Origin: Tetragonia tetragonoides
Taxonomy: Eukaryota > Streptophyta > Magnoliopsida > Caryophyllales > Aizoaceae
Direction of reading: 5' to 3'
DNA: 64,000 bases
NCBI GenBank assembly: GCA_038025085.1
Contig: CM076146.1
Location: forward strand, 25,552,501 to 25,616,500
The position numbers were made by a program, and so were the translations under genes. Positions 58,471 to 64,000 of the stretch are shown piece by piece. The notes under the pieces were generated by a model that saw only the letters and a list, made by a program, of their open reading frames with translations, did not search any database and had not been told where the DNA came from. Each line of letters opens with the position of its first letter. The stretch's first letter is position 1.

Positions 58471-59802
58471 GGGAAAATTCTATTGGTGCCCATCTACTCT
58501 TGATTTGTCCAATTGGTACCTAGTGTTCTTTTTAAATCCAGTTAGTGCCCCTCTCCTTTTTCATTTTTCCTAACTGTTTCCACATTTACATCTCCCGTTA
58601 ACTTTCTGTTACTGTAGATGTTTGCTACACTCACGAGCTCCATAATCAATGGACTCTCAGCTTTCTCTCTCCTCCCTCTAAAACCCAAAGCACCCCACAT
58701 CCAATGCATCCCTTCCTTCTCATTCCCTTCTTATTTTCTCTCTCCTCTCAATGTGGCCTCTCACTCTCTCAGCTATATACAAAATTTGTACAGTGACCTG
58801 ATCTTTTGAGATGGAAAACAGAAACACCATCTTAATCATGAGAAACTACCATAGCTAACCTAAATCAAAAGGGATCATGAATTTAACTGAGACATTGTAA
58901 ATCAAATTTCAAAATCATCCTAGTTTCCCGTCTCTCTCTCTCTCTCTCTCTCTCCTCTACCTTATTGGCTCTTTTATCACCCCTGCCGGCTCCCGCCATT
59001 ACAACCACCACTACAACCTCAATCCAAACTTAAACCCACTAATATCATCAGACAAAAAAATTCAGAACCCTCTGTTGCTAATTTTCTTGATTTCTCAGTT
59101 CACAACTCAAATAATTTCCTCTCTCCCACAAAAACCCAATACCAAACCATCAAATTCTGCCCACAAAACTTCACAAATTAGTGAATTACTGCCCATATCA
59201 AGATTCAAACAGAGTTAAACAATTGTCTACAAAGGGATTTTTCCACAGGGAAATACATTGCCCAGAAAATGGCCAAAAACTTCAGTGTTTGGTACCTTTG
59301 CCTGCCAATTACCGAGAACCGTTTGAATGGACAAAGAGCAAGAACATGGCTTGAAATTAAAATGTTTCCTATAAAAGACTTACCGTTGATAAAAAGAAGC
59401 ATAATTGAGTTCGTTTAGAAAGGTCACCGGTTTGAGTTTTCCCGGTGGTGGGACTTCATTTCCTTTAGGTGTTAGTTATATTATCATTAAGCAGATTTTG
59501 CCTTTGACATCTGGGAAAACGTATTGCTCTTGATGTGGGTTGTGGGGTAAGAGAGAAAAGAAGAAGGGAAGGAGAAGGAGGGGATGCATTGGATGTGAGT
59601 TCCATAGGGAGGGGAGAGAAAGCTGAGGGACATGGAGATGGTGAGTGTGTCAAATATTTAGTTAACAGAACTTTAACTGAGAAGTAAAAGTGGGAAACAG
59701 TCCGGAAAAATTAAAAAAGAAAGGGGCACCAAATAGATTTACAAAAATCACTGGGTACCAATTGGACAAGTAAAGAATAGAGGGGTACCAATAGAATTTT
59801 CT
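58471..59802. mobile_element. Long-TIR (MULE-like) element 2
   Basis: The terminal inverted repeats exceed 150 bases (GAAAATTCTATTGGT, TTGTCCAATTGGTACC and GTGCCCCT are shared by both ends). They continue, more diverged, to about 300 bases (CTCAGCTTTCTCTC and CACATCCAATGCATCCC occur at 58657-58708 and inverted at 59580-59626). An A9 stretch flanks both sides and could be the TSD. No transposase. Confidence 0.7.
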
Positions 59803-61290
59803 AAAAAAAAAAACTTGGAAGTAAACGGGTGGAATTGTGGAAATAGTAGTAACGTACGGGAATAATGATGATCATGTATGCAGACAGTGTACGTCGAATT
59901 AGCGAATAGCATTATAATAACACCGCATAGTACATGAAACATGCTGGACAAAATAATACTCTAACAGAAATGTGAAATCACTCTTTGCAATACTCTAACA
60001 GAATACCCCGAGTAGTAAAATCGAGCACGTAAATAAGACGTAGATAAAGTCATAAAACGTACACATAAAGCTAAAAATGTAGAAAAAAGAAAATAGAAAA
60101 CAAAAAAAATGCTAATATACCAAAAATAAAATTATTCCAACTTGCATCTATATCTATTCTTATGGGAAAAAGAACTCTTAAACGGTGAAACCTATAAACC
60201 GAACCTGAACTAGAAGTAAACTTTAATTTTGATTGAGAATTAAATACCTCATTTCCCACATTGATGCATTAGATTATTTGTGAATTGTAAATTGTGATGC
60301 GTGTCACGTGTTAAGGATTTAACTTGAACTTTTTTGTTTGTAGTCAATTTAATATATACGTGTTAAATATCTACAAGTATAATACGTAAATGCAGAAAAC
60401 GGAGTAGTGAAAATGATATAAATCCGTAGATTTTACTGGCTGTTCCATTCTATCAAGAGTTATCTTTCTTATTTACCCTTTGACATGCTTGAAAAGATCG
60501 AATGAATATGATTTTTTCATTGTTCATGGCATCTCCACGGCAACGGCTAACGGATCTAACTGTCTAGTGCCTGGAGCTGCAACAGCAGTCAGAGAACACA
60601 AGAAAGCATTGAGATGCAAAATTAACGCATATTAATATTCTAGTTAATTAATTACTTCTCTGTCTTCAAGAAGGGGTGAAGGTCACCTAGAAGTTGCTAA
60701 ATGTAAGGAGTAAGGACATGCTAATATTATTTTATGTAATTATGGATCTTATTATATAGCAAGTATAATAATAGCAACTATATATAAATTTTAATTGCAA
60801 ATGTATGTGGTGCTGCATGAGGTTGATACACAGGACCACATATACCTTGCTATATTTGCATGATGACGGTCTTATCGTAAGACGGCTTGGCAAATTATTA
60901 TTATTATTTATTCTGCATCCTGCATGCTTATGTTAAACTGGGTCAAAACCTCAGTAAAGTCAAAACTTACATTGAACAATTCTATCAAAGTCAAATGTTT
61001 AATTGGTCAAACATTATTGATTCGACTAGCTTAATTAACAAGTTGCAGAAACCAAGTCCTTGAACATAGATAGAGAATATGGAAAATGGCGAGGCTCTGC
61101 TATTTAGGTGTGGTTTACGTATATAATCATGCATTATATTGCTGCTTTATTTATACTAATAAAAGAAGGTAAAATTGAAAACTCATTGGAAGAATCTCTC
61201 TAACAGAATATATCATATTAGGTAAAGGAATGATTCATGTATTTTAATAATACGGAAAGAATAACACTAGGATGACTGAATGTGACTAAG
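59803..61290. other. Intergenic DNA, nothing recognised
   Basis: AT-rich, with short frames lacking family similarity. Confidence 0.4.
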
Positions 61291-61295
61291 CTTAA

Positions 61296-61700
61296 GGCCC
61301 GTTCTTTTCAACGTAATGGTGCAGGACGGTGAATAACGGAACGGAATGGAACGAAACGGAACGGAACGACGCGGTTAATGAAATAAAATGTGAGACAAAA
61401 TGAAGTACAAAATGCGGAACGACGCGAAACGAAACGGAATGCAGAATGAAAACGACGAAAAAAACAAGACATTACTTGTGTGGGAAAATAATTGTTTGAT
61501 TTGGAATATTATTTATTTTACGATAAGTTAGTTAGTCCATGTTCTTTTAAACGGAATGGTGTGGAACGGTGAGAAACGATGCGGATAATAATGGGATAAA
61601 ATGTGAGACAAAATGAATTTCAAAATGGGATGCGAAGTGGAATGGAAAGACACGTAAACAAAATGCAGCATGGAGACTACGGAAACAACAAGGCTTACCG
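61296..61700 (+). repeat. MITE-like tandem dimer with GGAACG motifs
   Basis: GTTCTTTTCAACGTAATGGTG at 61301 and GTTCTTTTAAACGGAATGGTG at 61541 begin two direct copies, 240 bases apart. Both continue with AAAATGTGAGACAAAATGAA and GGAACGACGC/GGAACG-type repeats. The right-end inverted repeat is not clear. Confidence 0.6.
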
Positions 61701-63219
<1,519 letters not shown>

Positions 63220-63256
63220 TATTTCTTTAACCAAGTTTTGCTCCCTCGTCGTCCTG

Positions 63257-63263
63257 TATAAAA
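63257..63263 (+). promoter_or_regulatory. TATA box of the NPF gene
   Basis: TATAAAA in the context CCTGTATAAAAGGG, 160 bases before the ATG at 63417. Confidence 0.65.
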
Positions 63264-63416
63264 GGGCAATCTTACTCTTAGCTTATGCATAAGTTGGAAA
63301 CTTCATCTTTCTAAGTTGTTAAGCATATTGATAACTATAGCCTATAGCTAGCACCAAAAAAACTATAGCCTATAGCTAATACATTATTTATAAGGAGCCT
63401 TAATTAATTCGTGCAG

Positions 63417-64000
63417 ATGACAATGAACGAGGCTCGGAAAATTGAGGGAGAGAATAATGTGGATCAAAGGCAAGATATTCATGTCAAAGATGAGCAAAGT
63501 CGTTCTGAGAAAATGGAGGAAGGCCATGGAGAAGGGATCAGCAAGAAGGGTGGGCTTGTCACAATGCCATTTATTCTTGGTACGTTTTCATTAGATTCTT
63601 ATATATTTGTATTTGTAATTAAGAATCCATTTGTTTTTCGTTTATGTATATGCAAGGGCGGACACAGAGGGGGGCCAGCAAGCCCCTGGCCCTTGGGTAC
63701 AAATTTAAAATTTTTAGTTTATCTATTTTTTCTCTATTGCCCCCTCCTCACAACTCACAAACAACTAACCAAGTCTTGATTTCGCCCTCCAAGATGAAAA
63801 TCACGCGTCCGCCATTGTGTAAATGACTTACATTTTCGGTCTCTTGCAGTGAGTGAAGCCTGTGAAAAAATGGCGTCGGACGGATTGAAGAAGAATTTGA
63901 TGAATTTCTTAATGAAAGAGGTTCATATGTCAGTGACCACGGCAGCAAACACCCTCACCAACTATGATGGTACTGCTAGCTTGACACCCTTGCTTGGAGC
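63417..64000 (+). CDS. NRT1/PTR (NPF) family transporter, 5' part
   Basis: NPF proteins are 12-helix proton-coupled transporters of nitrate, peptides, hormones or other metabolites, in the plasma or vacuolar membrane. Exon 1 is 63417-63579 and exon 2 starts at 63850 and runs off the window. The ATG at 63417 (followed by ATG at 63423) is the first after the TATA box. After a hydrophilic, charged N-terminus of about 40 residues comes KKGGLVTMPFIL, spliced to VSEACEKMASDGLKKNL. This gives the E-x-x-E-K motif (EACEK) in the first helix that is needed for proton coupling in the family. Then follow VTTAANTLTNYDGTASLTPL and LGA, matching helix 2. The family is clear; the subfamily and substrate are not. 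Confidence 0.85.
63645..63652 (+). repeat. 8-bp TSD, left copy, hAT in NPF intron
   Basis: TGTATATG, matched by TGTAAATG at 63818-63825 (7 of 8). Confidence 0.65.
63653..63817. mobile_element. Short hAT-like MITE in NPF intron 1
   Basis: 165 bp with CAAGGGCGGACAC at the left and CAATGGCGGACGC reading inward from the right, flanked by a 7/8 8-bp TSD. It ends 32 bases before exon 2. Confidence 0.7.

Overview
The window is nuclear DNA of a flowering plant. It is AT-rich, its host genes have GT-AG introns, and it is full of plant-type transposable elements. A eudicot is likely, possibly of the order Caryophyllales, but the species cannot be fixed from the sequence. I found no rRNA gene, true tRNA gene, CRISPR array or bacterial-style operon.

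Host genes are few. A small single-exon acidic protein of unknown function lies at 30005-30544. A RAD23-type ubiquitin receptor spans 43558-57288 in thirteen exons. It encodes an N-terminal ubiquitin-like domain, a Pro/Ala linker, UBA1, the XPC-binding domain and UBA2, which together would shuttle ubiquitinated cargo to the proteasome. As written, this copy carries a lost acceptor site at intron 1 and a 1-base frameshift in each UBA domain. The first exons of an NRT1/PTR (NPF) transporter run off the right edge from 63417. An orphan reading frame with a GRF-like zinc finger sits at 17820-18170.

The rest is a transposon graveyard, and several insertions can be delimited to the base by their target-site duplications (TSDs). 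Left part (1-21 kb): an antisense LINE tail, a (GGATT)-rich hAT-like element, a large LINE (4662-9540, 14-bp TSD), a 5'-truncated LINE (13073-13505, 14-bp TSD), Stowaway and Tourist-type MITEs, tRNA-derived SINE candidates, and a hAT-like element (16526-17701) with a Stowaway and a Helitron nested inside it. Several MITEs here share terminal repeats but have interiors built of different short tandem repeats.

Middle part (21-43 kb): a probably full-length LINE (21396-28182, 13-bp TSD) with an RRM-bearing ORF1; the small host gene; two related minus-strand Helitrons (31216-about 32690 and 33155-36646), the second carrying two extra internal blocks; a MITE; and copia-type LTR debris.

Right part (43-64 kb): RAD23 with TE-filled introns (hAT, LINE tail, a long-TIR MULE-like element, and a solo LTR placed exactly on an intron-exon border), a Tourist MITE just past its 3' end, a second long-TIR element, a tandem MITE dimer, a 225-bp (ATT)n array and the NPF gene.

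Two cautions apply. Almost every frameshift seen is a one-base change in a short homopolymer, so some could be assembly error. Exon borders were placed by eye from splice consensus and protein-family similarity.
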